From Oscillospiraceae bacterium (lineage in GTDB: Bacteria; Bacillota; Clostridia; Oscillospirales; Ruminococcaceae): a stretch of DNA of 18,070 bases. Each line of letters begins with the position of its first letter. Position 1 is the stretch's first letter. This document shows positions 1-5,886 of this stretch, piece after piece. The translations under genes were made by a program, and so were the position numbers. The notes under the pieces were generated by a model. That model did no database searches and was not told where the DNA came from. It saw only the letters and a program-made list of their open reading frames with translations. The stretch lies in assembly GCA_015067125.1 (NCBI GenBank), contig SVNB01000025.1:1-18070 (forward strand), in the 5' to 3' direction.

Positions 1-648
1 TTTAACTTCTACGGAAAGAAGCTCGTTGATGTCGCCGGTTTCGTTTTCAATTTTTACTTCGGGCATATGAAGTTCTTTGCCGAAAGTTGCGGCGGCTTCT
101 CTTGCAAGGCCAAGGACGGAAAGGCAGTCCGGGCGGTTGGAAGTGATTTCGAACTCAACGGTGGTATCGTTAAGGCCAAGGGCGGTTCTGATATCGTCGC
201 CGGGTTTGCAGTCCTCTTTGATATCCATAATGCCGTCTTCGATGGCATAGGGGAAATCGTGAACGGTAACGCCGAGTTCGGCAACGGAGCACATCATTCC
301 GTTGGAGGGAACGCCGCGGAGTTTGCCTTTTTTAATTTTAACGCCGCCCGCAAGGGTGGAGTTATCAAGTGCTGCGGGAACCATCATTCCTTCGTAAACA
401 TTCTGTGCGGCGGTTACGATCTGGATGGGTTCTTCGCGGCCGATATCGATCTGGCAGATCTGAAGTTTGTCTGCATCGGGGTGTTTTTCTATTTTAAGAA
501 TTTTACCAACAACAACGTTGGAAATATAATCGGCTTCCTCGTTAAAGCATTCAACTTTGGAACCGGACATGGTCATAGCATCGCAGAACTGTTTGGGGGT
601 AACACCGGTATCAACATAATCGGCGAGCCATCTGAGAGATAAATCCAT
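1..648 (-). CDS. pheT: Phenylalanyl-tRNA synthetase beta subunit, N-terminal 216 codons (cut by window edge)
   Basis: Large subunit of the alpha2-beta2 enzyme that charges tRNA-Phe in the cytoplasm. My own minus-strand translation starts MDLSLRWLADYVDTG and stays open to base 1, so the gene is partial at its 3' end; the family is usually about 800 residues. Seen here: the N-terminal domain and then the EMAP-II-like OB fold (VVVGKILKIEKHPDADKLQIC, roughly residues 45-65, and SNGMMCSVAELG near 115-126), both typical of PheT. The start is ATG at 648-646, preceded by an AAGAAGG-like site about 8 bases upstream. It follows pheS and an unknown small gene on the same strand, so it probably shares the T-box-controlled transcript, although a 175-base gap holding a folded repeat separates it from the previous gene. 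Confidence 0.96.
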   Translation of the reverse strand, partial: MDLSLRWLADYVDTGVTPKQFCDAMTMSGSKVECFNEEADYISNVVVGKILKIEKHPDADKLQICQIDIGREEPIQIVTAAQNVYEGMMVPAALDNSTLAGGVKIKKGKLRGVPSNGMMCSVAELGVTVHDFPYAIEDGIMDIKEDCKPGDDIRTALGLNDTTVEFEITSNRPDCLSVLGLAREAAATFGKELHMPEVKIENETGDINELLSVEVK

Positions 649-673
649 TGTTTAACCTTCTTTACATTTAGTA

Positions 674-822
674 GGCCCCTTTGCCTAAAAGGGGCTTGTC
701 AGCGAAGCTGACTGGGGGATTTTTTAAAATCCACCCGATATAAAAGGACTGTTTTCCGGTAAGAGAATCCCTCCACCGTGCCATACGGCAACGGTCCCCC
801 TCCCTTTAGGCAAGGGAGGCAA
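674..822 (-). repeat. MITE-like four-hairpin repeat, copy 1
   Basis: An imperfect palindromic element of about 148 bases. Each end is a hairpin: 675-682 pairs with 688-695 (GCCCCTTT/AAAGGGGC), and CTCCCTT near 799-806 pairs with AAGGGAG at 812-818. Inside these lie two more hairpins: 698-703 with 707-712 (GTCAGC/GCTGAC), and the ACCGT..ACGGT stem near 774-795. The centre holds opposed GGGGATT and AATCCC blocks. The two ends are imperfect inverted repeats of each other around the core TTTGCCTAAA. Read on the minus strand it aligns with the copy at 2703-2817. TTTA occurs just outside both ends (667-670, 823-826) and could be a target duplication, but the fit is loose. It encodes no protein. Confidence 0.75.
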
Positions 823-823
823 T

Positions 824-1219
824 TTATTTTTCACCGCCGGGGATGTATTTTCTTACTGCGACGGGAATTTCTTCAACAGGAATGATTTCCGGTTCCGGAT
901 CGGGACCGATTTCTCCGTTTATAGCTTCTTCGATGGTTGCGGAAAGGGTAAGTCCGTCAACGGCAAGTCCCTGGTAAACGGTGGGAAGAATAAGATTTGC
1001 CTGGAAGCAAAGTTTAAAAAGATAAGTGATGTTATCTGCCTGGCTTTTTGCTTCGGGGTAATCTTCATCTTTTATCGCTTTGGCAAGCTTTGCGGCTCTG
1101 TCGCGAAGTTCCACGGAATATTCGCGTTCCTGCAGATCAAAGAAAAGCTTGCGGTAAATGTTAAGGGTTCTTGCCTGGAAACGAAGAGTAAGGTCGGAAA
1201 TTTCTTTTCTGCTGGTCAT
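824..1219 (-). CDS. Unrecognised 131-residue protein between pheS and pheT
   Basis: I do not recognise the family. The ATG at 1219-1217 has a perfect AGGAGG 7 bases upstream (1232-1227), and the gene begins 16 bases after the pheS stop, so translation from the pheS transcript is very likely. Residues 1-95 are rich in charged and helix-forming residues (DLTLRFQARTLNIYRKLFFDLQERE, shortened here), with no signal peptide and no membrane segment. The tail, about residues 105-125, is acidic and proline-rich (GPDPEPEIIPVEEIPV). There are no nucleotide-binding or metal-binding motifs; the only cysteine is near residue 71. It does not resemble ZapA, which often follows pheT. A cytoplasmic helical protein is the most that can be said. 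The stop lies two bases from the edge of the repeat downstream. Confidence 0.85.
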   Translation of the reverse strand: MTSRKEISDLTLRFQARTLNIYRKLFFDLQEREYSVELRDRAAKLAKAIKDEDYPEAKSQADNITYLFKLCFQANLILPTVYQGLAVDGLTLSATIEEAINGEIGPDPEPEIIPVEEIPVAVRKYIPGGEK

Positions 1220-1235
1220 TTTGTTTCCTCCTCAA

Positions 1236-2255
1236 TTAAAACTGATCGAGGAAGCGAAGATCGTTTTCATAAAGAAGACGAAGGTCGTTGATTGCGAATC
1301 TTCTCATAACAATACGTTCAAGGCCGATGCCGAATGCAAAGCCGCTGTATTCTTCGGGGTCTATGTTGCAGTTGGAAAGAACCTTGGGGTGTACCATGCC
1401 GCAGCCGAGGATTTCGATCCAGCCTTCGTTTTTGCACATGGGGCAGCCTTCGCCGTGGCAGTTAAAGCACTGGATATCCATTTCTGCGGAAGGTTCGGTA
1501 AAGGGGAAGTGGTGCGGACGGAAACGAACAACGGAATCTTCGCCATAAAGACGTTTGATAAAGATTTCAAGAGTGCCTTTAAGGTCGGCCATGGTGATGC
1601 CTTTATCAACAACAAGTCCCTCTATCTGGTGGAAAAGAGGAGAGTGTGTGGCGTCAACAGCATCGCTGCGGTAAACACGGCCGGGTGCGATAATGCGGAT
1701 AGGCGGCTGCTGTTTTTCCATAACGCGAACCTGTACCGGAGAAGTCTGGGTACGAAGAAGCACGTTTTCGGTGATATAGAAAGTATCCTGAGTATCTCTT
1801 GCGGGGTGATCTTTGGGAAGGTTAAGAGCTTCGAAGTTGTAATAATCGGTTTCAACTTCGGGGCCTTCCGCAATGGAAAATCCCATGCCGAGGAAGATAT
1901 CCTCAACCTCGTTAAGAACGATGTTAAGCGGGTGTTCCTTGCCGGTGGGAGCGGGAGTTCCCGGAAGGGTTACGTCGATGGTTTCGGAAGCAAGTTTTTT
2001 CTCCATAAGGTGTTTATGGATGTTTTCTGCCGCTTCGGTGATATCATTTTCGATTTCTGCGCGGACCTGGTTTGCAAGCTGACCGATTACGGGGCGTTCT
2101 TCTGCGGAAAGAGAACCCATCTGTTTAAGAATGGCGGTAAGCTCGCCTTTTTTGCCAAGATAGCGGATTCTGAGTTCTTCAAGAGCTTTGGGGTCTTCGC
2201 AAAGCTCCAGAGCTTTTTTCGCTTCAAGGCGGATTTGTTCAAGCTGCTCTTTCAA
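1236..2255 (-). CDS. pheS: Phenylalanyl-tRNA synthetase alpha subunit
   Basis: Catalytic class II synthetase subunit; activates phenylalanine with ATP and, with PheT, transfers it to tRNA-Phe. At 339 residues it has the usual length. The N-terminal coiled-coil arm is residues 1-85. Class II motif 2 is at 193-212 (RVYRSDAVDATHSPLFHQ), and motif 3 is at 306-320 (GFAFGIGLERIVMRR). The CFNCHGEGCPMC segment near 263-274 and GMVHPKVL at 286-293 are typical of bacterial PheS. No in-frame ATG lies upstream: codons before the start read TGA AAA ATT TTG. The start is therefore TTG at 2255-2253, or less likely ATT just before it. GGAG at 2269-2266 is 10 bases from the TTG. A nearby ATG at 2271 is out of frame. 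It is expressed from the T-box leader. Confidence 0.97.
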   Translation of the reverse strand: MKEQLEQIRLEAKKALELCEDPKALEELRIRYLGKKGELTAILKQMGSLSAEERPVIGQLANQVRAEIENDITEAAENIHKHLMEKKLASETIDVTLPGTPAPTGKEHPLNIVLNEVEDIFLGMGFSIAEGPEVETDYYNFEALNLPKDHPARDTQDTFYITENVLLRTQTSPVQVRVMEKQQPPIRIIAPGRVYRSDAVDATHSPLFHQIEGLVVDKGITMADLKGTLEIFIKRLYGEDSVVRFRPHHFPFTEPSAEMDIQCFNCHGEGCPMCKNEGWIEILGCGMVHPKVLSNCNIDPEEYSGFAFGIGLERIVMRRFAINDLRLLYENDLRFLDQF

Positions 2256-2324
2256 AATTTTTCAACTCCATTTATTTTGATTTTTGTTTATGAGGTTTTG
2301 CGTGATACTGCGGAAAAAAGGCAT

Positions 2325-2362
2325 AAAAAAATCCTCGCCCCAGCCGCAAATTGGGACGAAGA
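2325..2362 (-). terminator. T-box leader intrinsic terminator
   Basis: On the minus strand an 11-pair stem (TCTTCGTCCCA with TGGGGCGAGGA, counting U-G pairs) closes a 9-base loop and is followed by seven T. It lies directly after the antiterminator sequence and before pheS, as expected for transcription-attenuating T-boxes. Confidence 0.92.
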
Positions 2363-2611
2363 CTCATAAACGATAATAATTCTCCGCGGTACCACCCGCA
2401 TTCCCGATGAAAAATCACCGGGCACTTAATAAAGCGTATAACGGCGCCGCCCGTTTTTGCCTAATCGAAAAAAACTTTCAGCAAAACCGCTCGCGGGTGA
2501 ACTTCGAGAATTTTTTATCCGCGGAAAAACTTTCAGCCCAATGGTTTTTCCTCTCTTTTCGGAAAAATAAAACCTACTCTCCCGGTCAATGCGTTATATA
2601 TATTTACAACA
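2325..2611 (-). promoter_or_regulatory. T-box riboswitch, phenylalanine specifier (UUC)
   Basis: The pheS leader carries the defining T-box sequence GGGTGGTACCGCG at 2397-2385. Upstream, stem I shows AGAGTAGG near 2581-2574 (the K-turn region) and a distal hairpin with GAGAGGAAAAACC opposite GGCTGAAAG. The probable specifier is UUC at 2501-2499, followed by A as is usual, which decodes as Phe and agrees with the gene controlled. The 3' part holds an intrinsic terminator that would compete with the antiterminator built on the T-box sequence. Known mechanism of the class: uncharged tRNA-Phe pairs with the specifier and the T-box bulge and stabilises antitermination, so pheS and its partners are made when Phe-tRNA runs low. 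The 5' boundary is set from the promoter. Confidence 0.95.
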
Positions 2612-2617
2612 AAAGAG

Positions 2618-2646
2618 ATAATAACATAATTAAAAGCAATTTTCAA
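2618..2646 (-). promoter_or_regulatory. Sigma-A promoter for the pheS operon
   Basis: TTGAAA at 2646-2641, a 17-base spacer, then TATTAT at 2623-2618 on the minus strand. The expected start near 2611 gives a T-box leader of about 350 bases to the pheS start. Its -35 box lies only 12 bases from the -35 box of the opposing nnr promoter. Confidence 0.85.
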
Positions 2647-2658
2647 GACCTTTTTCGA

Positions 2659-2686
2659 TTGAAAAATACAAACGGGGTGGTATAAT
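2659..2686 (+). promoter_or_regulatory. Sigma-A promoter for nnr
   Basis: TTGAAA at 2659-2664, a 16-base spacer, and a perfect TATAAT at 2681-2686. The expected start near 2693 places the whole hairpin repeat at 2703-2817 inside the roughly 140-base nnr leader. Confidence 0.85.
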
Positions 2687-2702
2687 GGATAAAAAGCCAT
2701 AA

Positions 2703-2817
2703 GCCTCTCTTGCAAAAGAGAGGTGGATTCGCCGCTTTCGGCGAAGGCAGAGGGATTTTTTTGAAAAAGAATCCCCTCGCCACTTCGTGGCCCTCTCCCC
2801 TTTAACAAGGGGCGCAA
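2703..2817 (+). repeat. MITE-like four-hairpin repeat, copy 2
   Basis: An element of about 115 bases with four perfect hairpins in a row: 2704-2711/2716-2723 (CCTCTCTT, GCAA loop, AAGAGAGG); 2728-2734/2739-2745 (TTCGCCG/CGGCGAA); 2779-2783/2787-2791 (GCCAC/GTGGC); and 2797-2802/2807-2812 (CCCCTT/AAGGGG). GAGGGATT and AATCCCCTC face each other across the centre (2750-2777). The order of blocks matches copy 1 at 674-822 read in reverse, with a shorter central spacer. ATAA occurs on both outer flanks (2699-2702, 2818-2821), a possible target duplication. It has no coding capacity of its own. Confidence 0.78.
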
Positions 2818-2832
2818 ATAAGGAGGTATTCC

Positions 2833-4371
2833 ATGAAAATTCTTACAGTTGAACAGATGAAAACAGAAGAACGCCTTTCAGACGAGATGGGCGTTACCTA
2901 TCAGCGTCTTATGGAAAACGCCGGCTGCGCGGCGGCTTCGTTTATCCGCAAAGCGATTTCCGGCGTGGCCGGGCGCAATTTTATGATTTTTTGCGGAAGC
3001 GGCAACAACGGCGGCGATGGCCTTGTGGTGGCACGCAAACTTTTTGAAGAAGGTGCAAACGTAATAATCGTTCTTTGCGGAGGAATGCCCCGCAGCGACG
3101 AAGCAAAATATATGTACGAATGTGTTATCCGCGCTGGCATAACCATGCTGGATTTTGATATTGACCGCAAAAAGGTTGATGAGTTTCTTGGCGGAGCGGA
3201 TATTATTATAGACGCGCTTTTCGGCACAGGATTTTCCGGGGAATTCCGCGCGCCGTATGATGAAATTGCGGAAATGATAAATTCCGATATCGCGGTAAAA
3301 ATTTCTCTTGATATTCCCAGCGGTGTTGATGCCGCCACGGGCCTTGCGGCTAAAAACGCGGTAAAAGCAAATTTCACCGTTGCTTTCGAAGCGGCAAAGC
3401 CGGGACATCTGCTCCTTCCGGGAAAAGAATTTTGCGGCACAACGGAAGTTGTGGATATCGGCATTCCGCACGAAGTGCGCGCGCAGGTGGAACAGAATTG
3501 TTTTCTGACCGGTGAGGATATGGTTTTCTCTTCCATCCGCCGCAGACCAAGATTCAGCAACAAAGGCACCTTTGGCAAACTTTTGTGCATAACCGGTTCG
3601 GCAAATTTTCCCGGGGCGGCGGTGCTTTCTGCCCTTGGCGCAATGCGTTCCGGAGCGGGACTTACCACAGTTGCCGCCACGGAAAAAGTTGTTTCCATAA
3701 TAGCACCCAGAATTCCGGAAGCGACTTTTCTGCCTCTTTTGGAAAACGAGGACGGAACCATTTCAATAAAATCAAAAGAAAAACTGCTTTTGCAGGTCGA
3801 AAAGGCAGATGCGGTGCTTATCGGCTGCGGACTTGGAAGAGGAAAAGATATTGCGGAACTTGTGGAGCTTGTGCTTGAAAACGCCAACGGAACGGTTGTT
3901 GTTGATGCGGACGGACTGAATTGCATATCCGAAAATCCGGAAATTCTTAAAAAAGCAAAGCAGATACCGATAATAACTCCGCATATGGGAGAAATGGCAA
4001 GGCTTTGCGGAATTTCTATTCCGGAAACCGTGGAAAAACGCATAGAAATCGCTTCCGAAACCGCGAAAAAATATGATGCCATAGTTGTGCTTAAAGATTC
4101 TTCCACAGTTATTGCGGAACCGAACGGAGATATATACTTCAATTCCACCGGCAACCCCGGGCTTTCCAAAGGCGGCAGCGGCGATTGCCTTGCGGGAATG
4201 ATAGCTTCTTTTGCGGCACAGGGATATATCGAAACTGCCTGCGCCGTATGCGGAGTGTATCTGCACGGCCTTGCGGCGGATATGGCAGCAAAGGAACTTT
4301 CGGAATACGGTATGCTTCCAAGCGATATTCCGAATTATCTTTGCAGAATTTTTGCAGAAAAAGGTCTTTGA
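2833..4371 (+). CDS. nnr: Bifunctional NAD(P)H-hydrate epimerase / ADP-dependent NAD(P)H-hydrate dehydratase
   Basis: Repairs NAD(P)HX, the hydrated, dead form of NAD(P)H: the N-terminal domain interconverts R and S epimers and the C-terminal kinase-like domain dehydrates the S form using ADP. The 512 residues fit the fused form. YjeF N-terminal domain, about 1-215: GSGNNGGDGLVVAR at 55-68, DALFGTGF at 127-134, DIPSGVDAATG at 160-170. Dehydratase domain, about 235-512: TGSANFPGAAVLSALG near 254-269, LIGCGLGRG near 329-337, DADGLN near 358-363, TPHMGE at 382-387, and the GGSGDCLAGM catalytic segment at 447-456. The ATG has AAGGAGG 6-7 bases upstream. It is transcribed away from pheS, with the hairpin repeat in its leader and a strong terminator after it. 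Confidence 0.97.
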   Translation: MKILTVEQMKTEERLSDEMGVTYQRLMENAGCAAASFIRKAISGVAGRNFMIFCGSGNNGGDGLVVARKLFEEGANVIIVLCGGMPRSDEAKYMYECVIRAGITMLDFDIDRKKVDEFLGGADIIIDALFGTGFSGEFRAPYDEIAEMINSDIAVKISLDIPSGVDAATGLAAKNAVKANFTVAFEAAKPGHLLLPGKEFCGTTEVVDIGIPHEVRAQVEQNCFLTGEDMVFSSIRRRPRFSNKGTFGKLLCITGSANFPGAAVLSALGAMRSGAGLTTVAATEKVVSIIAPRIPEATFLPLLENEDGTISIKSKEKLLLQVEKADAVLIGCGLGRGKDIAELVELVLENANGTVVVDADGLNCISENPEILKKAKQIPIITPHMGEMARLCGISIPETVEKRIEIASETAKKYDAIVVLKDSSTVIAEPNGDIYFNSTGNPGLSKGGSGDCLAGMIASFAAQGYIETACAVCGVYLHGLAADMAAKELSEYGMLPSDIPNYLCRIFAEKGL

Positions 4372-4380
4372 TGAATAAAT

Positions 4381-4427
4381 GCCCCCAAAAGCGGATATAA
4401 ATTGTTATCCGCAAAGGGGGCTTTTTT
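4381..4427 (+). terminator. Intrinsic terminator after nnr; 3' arm also serves as a ribosome-binding site
   Basis: Outer stem GCCCCC at 4381-4386 with GGGGGC at 4416-4421; inner stem GCGGATA at 4391-4397 with TATCCGC at 4406-4412, separated by A-rich internal loops, followed by six T. The AAAGGGGG of the 3' arm lies 8 bases before the TTG start of the next gene, so the hairpin could end nnr transcription and also hide the next gene's start region. Confidence 0.88.
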
Positions 4428-4428
4428 G

Positions 4429-4938
4429 TTGAGGAAAATATTATTTGCTTTTGTTTTGATTATGGTTTTTACCGGGTGCTCAAAAGCGGTTCCACAGCCG
4501 CAAAGCATTGCGGAAGTGTACAAAAAGGATTTTTGCACACAGGTTTCTGCCGTTTGCGCGGAAGAAAGCTATAAAATGGAAATGTCAAAAAACGGCATAA
4601 GCATCAGCTTTGTTGTGACAAAACCGGAAGAACTTGCGGGTTTGAGCATTGAACTTTGCGGCGAGCACGCAAAAATCACTTTTAAAGAAATGCAGGCGGA
4701 AATAGATACGGGAAATCTTTTGGAGAAAGCTCCGTTTTTGCTTTTGCAAAAGCTTTTTAAAGAACTTTCTTCTGCCGACGGGTTTGTTTTGAGCACCGAC
4801 GGAGATGAACTTCTGGCACAGGGAAAAGATTTTTTTGCGGTGCTGAGCAAAGAAAAATTAACGCCGGAAAACGCCGTTTTTTCGGAATACGAAATTGAAT
4901 TTGAATTTTCTGATTTTAAATTTTCTTCTGCCGGATAA
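4429..4938 (+). CDS. Small predicted lipoprotein, function unknown (possible LolA-like fold)
   Basis: A 169-residue exported protein of no family I can name firmly. With the TTG at 4429 the product begins MRKILFAFVLIMVFTGCS: two basic residues, a hydrophobic stretch and a lipobox (F-T-G-C) with the lipidated Cys at 17. A start at the TTG at 4402 would put the start codon in the loop of the terminator and add nine residues before the signal, so I reject it. The mature part alternates short beta-type segments (MEMSKNGISISFVV, GLSIELCGEHAKITF) with a helical stretch near LLLQKLFKEL, reminiscent of LolA/LppX-type half-barrels, but this is only an impression. No separate promoter was found between nnr and this gene, so expression may need read-through of the terminator. 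Confidence 0.82.
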   Translation: MRKILFAFVLIMVFTGCSKAVPQPQSIAEVYKKDFCTQVSAVCAEESYKMEMSKNGISISFVVTKPEELAGLSIELCGEHAKITFKEMQAEIDTGNLLEKAPFLLLQKLFKELSSADGFVLSTDGDELLAQGKDFFAVLSKEKLTPENAVFSEYEIEFEFSDFKFSSAG

Positions 4939-4966
4939 AATTTTTTGAAAAAATTTAAAAATACTC

Positions 4967-4995
4967 TTGCTTTTTTCTTTGGGATACGCTATAAT
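4967..4995 (+). promoter_or_regulatory. Sigma-A promoter for tRNA-Val
   Basis: TTGCTT at 4967-4972, a 17-base spacer and a perfect TATAAT at 4990-4995. Transcription would begin near 5002, about 12 bases before the mature tRNA end. Confidence 0.85.
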
Positions 4996-5013
4996 AACCC
5001 TTGCTCAAACTAT

Positions 5014-5089
5014 GGACGGTTAGCTCAGCTGGTAGAGCTTCCGCTTGACGTGCGGAAGGTCACAGGTTCGAGTCCTGTACCGTCCACCA
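5014..5089 (+). tRNA. tRNA-Val (anticodon GAC)
   Basis: A 76-base cloverleaf with encoded CCA. The acceptor stem GGACGGT (5014-5020) pairs with ACCGTCC (5079-5085). The D arm is GCTC/GAGC. The anticodon stem TCCGC/GCGGA holds the 7-base loop TTGACGT, giving anticodon GAC, which reads GUC and GUU valine codons. The T arm is ACAGG-TTCGAGT-CCTGT. Discriminator A is followed by CCA at 5087-5089. It is a single tRNA with its own promoter and terminator rather than part of a cluster. Confidence 0.97.
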
Positions 5090-5096
5090 TAAAAAG

Positions 5097-5130
5097 CGCA
5101 TCGGCAATGCCGGTGCGTTTTTGTTTTTTT
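5097..5130 (+). terminator. Terminator of the tRNA-Val gene
   Basis: CGCATCGGC at 5097-5105 pairs with GCCGGTGCG at 5109-5117 (one T-G pair, 3-base loop) and is followed by five T, a G and seven T. It lies 8 bases after the tRNA. Confidence 0.9.
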
Positions 5131-5132
5131 AT

Positions 5133-5178
5133 AAAAAATTATCCCGCCGGAAGAAACAGGCGGGATTTTTCTTTTTTT
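5133..5178. terminator. Bidirectional terminator between tRNA-Val and the DUF2284 gene
   Basis: A perfect 8-pair stem, ATCCCGCC at 5141-5148 with GGCGGGAT at 5159-5166. On the plus strand it is followed by TTTTC and seven T; on the minus strand by AATTTTTTAT. It therefore ends the minus-strand gene whose stop is at 5179-5177 and backs up the tRNA terminator, insulating the two converging units. Confidence 0.88.
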
Positions 5179-5713
5179 AATCACAAACGTAAAGGCCGAA
5201 AAGGGCAAGGGTTCCGTTTCCGTCATATTCCATTCCGGCGCTTTCGGCAAGTTTTCTTGCGTGGATGCAGAAAGCGGAAATGCAGGAATACCGCATATCC
5301 GGAAAGCTGCAGGGTTTGCCTTCGGTTATGGCGCAGGGGTTACAAAGGCTGCAGCCGCTGGAACCGATCATAAATCCGGGGTGCCCCTCTTCCCGGAGCT
5401 TTTTCATAAGGCGAAGTCCGGCGGCGTTATGCTGTCCCTTTGCTTTTTTGATTGCTTCGCCGTCTTTATAATCGGAAATGGGCCAGATGCTTTGAAGAAC
5501 GACGGCATGCCTGTGTTCAAGAACACGTTTTTTCATTTCTTCCGGAGTACCGCAATCCGGCGGGCAGGAATAGTTAACGGCAAATTTTCCGCAAAGGTTT
5601 TCTGCGCAGTAGGGGCGGAAAGCCTCGTCAAAAACGATATCTGCGGTATCGACCACAGCCGCATGGGAAAAACCTTCTTTTATTGCAAGTTTTACAAGCA
5701 TTTTATCGGTCAT
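5177..5713 (-). CDS. DUF2284-family predicted metal-binding protein
   Basis: A 178-residue cytoplasmic protein without signal or membrane segments. It has eleven cysteines in the DUF2284 pattern: C36 and C41, then YSCPPDCGTPEEM (C50, C54), then SSGCSLCNPCAITEGKPC (C121, C124, C127, C135), then C144 and C149. The C-x2-C-x2-C-x7-C spacing suggests an iron-sulfur cluster or zinc, but the family has no assigned reaction that I know of. The ATG at 5713 has AAAGGAG 9 bases upstream. It is transcribed divergently from ruvC; a weak promoter candidate (TAGACA, 15-base spacer, TATAAA at 5775-5749) is below my threshold for its own entry. It ends at a shared bidirectional terminator. The family assignment is confident; function is unknown. 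Confidence 0.88.
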   Translation of the reverse strand: MTDKMLVKLAIKEGFSHAAVVDTADIVFDEAFRPYCAENLCGKFAVNYSCPPDCGTPEEMKKRVLEHRHAVVLQSIWPISDYKDGEAIKKAKGQHNAAGLRLMKKLREEGHPGFMIGSSGCSLCNPCAITEGKPCSFPDMRYSCISAFCIHARKLAESAGMEYDGNGTLALFGLYVCD

Positions 5714-5813
5714 AAAAAATACTCCTTTTTTAAAACGTATAACATGATTTTATATTAAAAAAACGGATTTGTCTATATTGTGTTTTGCTCTTTTTAAATT
5801 CACAAAAAATTAA

Positions 5814-5842
5814 TTGCATTATATATGTATATATGATAAAAT
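5814..5842 (+). promoter_or_regulatory. Probable sigma-A promoter for the ruvC operon
   Basis: TTGCAT at 5814-5819, a 17-base spacer and TAAAAT at 5837-5842 in very AT-rich DNA. An alternative pair is TTCACA at 5799 with TATATG at 5822. Either gives a leader of some 38-55 bases before the ruvC start. Confidence 0.6.
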
Positions 5843-5886
5843 AAAATGTCAAAATGGGTTTACTGCACGGCAAAGGAGGCGGCGTT

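Noticed and set aside
67..642. A 191-codon plus-strand frame at the window start.
   Set aside because: It is the complement of the pheT N-terminal domain, which translates cleanly on the minus strand with family motifs.
824..1219. The small gene next to pheT considered as zapA.
   Set aside because: The order is wrong (ZapA usually follows pheT) and the sequence lacks the ZapA pattern.
1158..2369. A 403-codon open frame on the plus strand opposite pheS.
   Set aside because: It is antisense to the clear pheS gene, has no ribosome-binding site, crosses the T-box terminator and has low-complexity Phe-rich composition typical of the complement of coding DNA.
2407..2685. Small plus-strand frame over the pheS leader, and a minus-strand frame 2533-2817.
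   Set aside because: Both fall on the T-box leader, the promoters and the hairpin repeat, which explain the conserved signals here.
2704..2812. Tandem hairpins considered as a CRISPR array or a new riboswitch.
   Set aside because: There are no regularly spaced direct repeats, and the same block order recurs at 674-822 in a different context, which fits a dispersed repeat better than a ligand-sensing leader.
2901..4169. A 422-codon open frame on the minus strand opposite nnr.
   Set aside because: The plus strand encodes an unmistakable full-length Nnr; the antisense product is Ser/Pro-rich with no motifs.
4945..5373. A 142-codon plus-strand frame running through the tRNA.
   Set aside because: It passes through a perfect tRNA-Val cloverleaf and two terminators.
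5814..5842. AT-rich TATATATGTATATATG stretch considered as an operator or origin-like element.
   Set aside because: It is explained by overlapping -10 elements in an AT-rich divergent promoter region; no repeated boxes were found.
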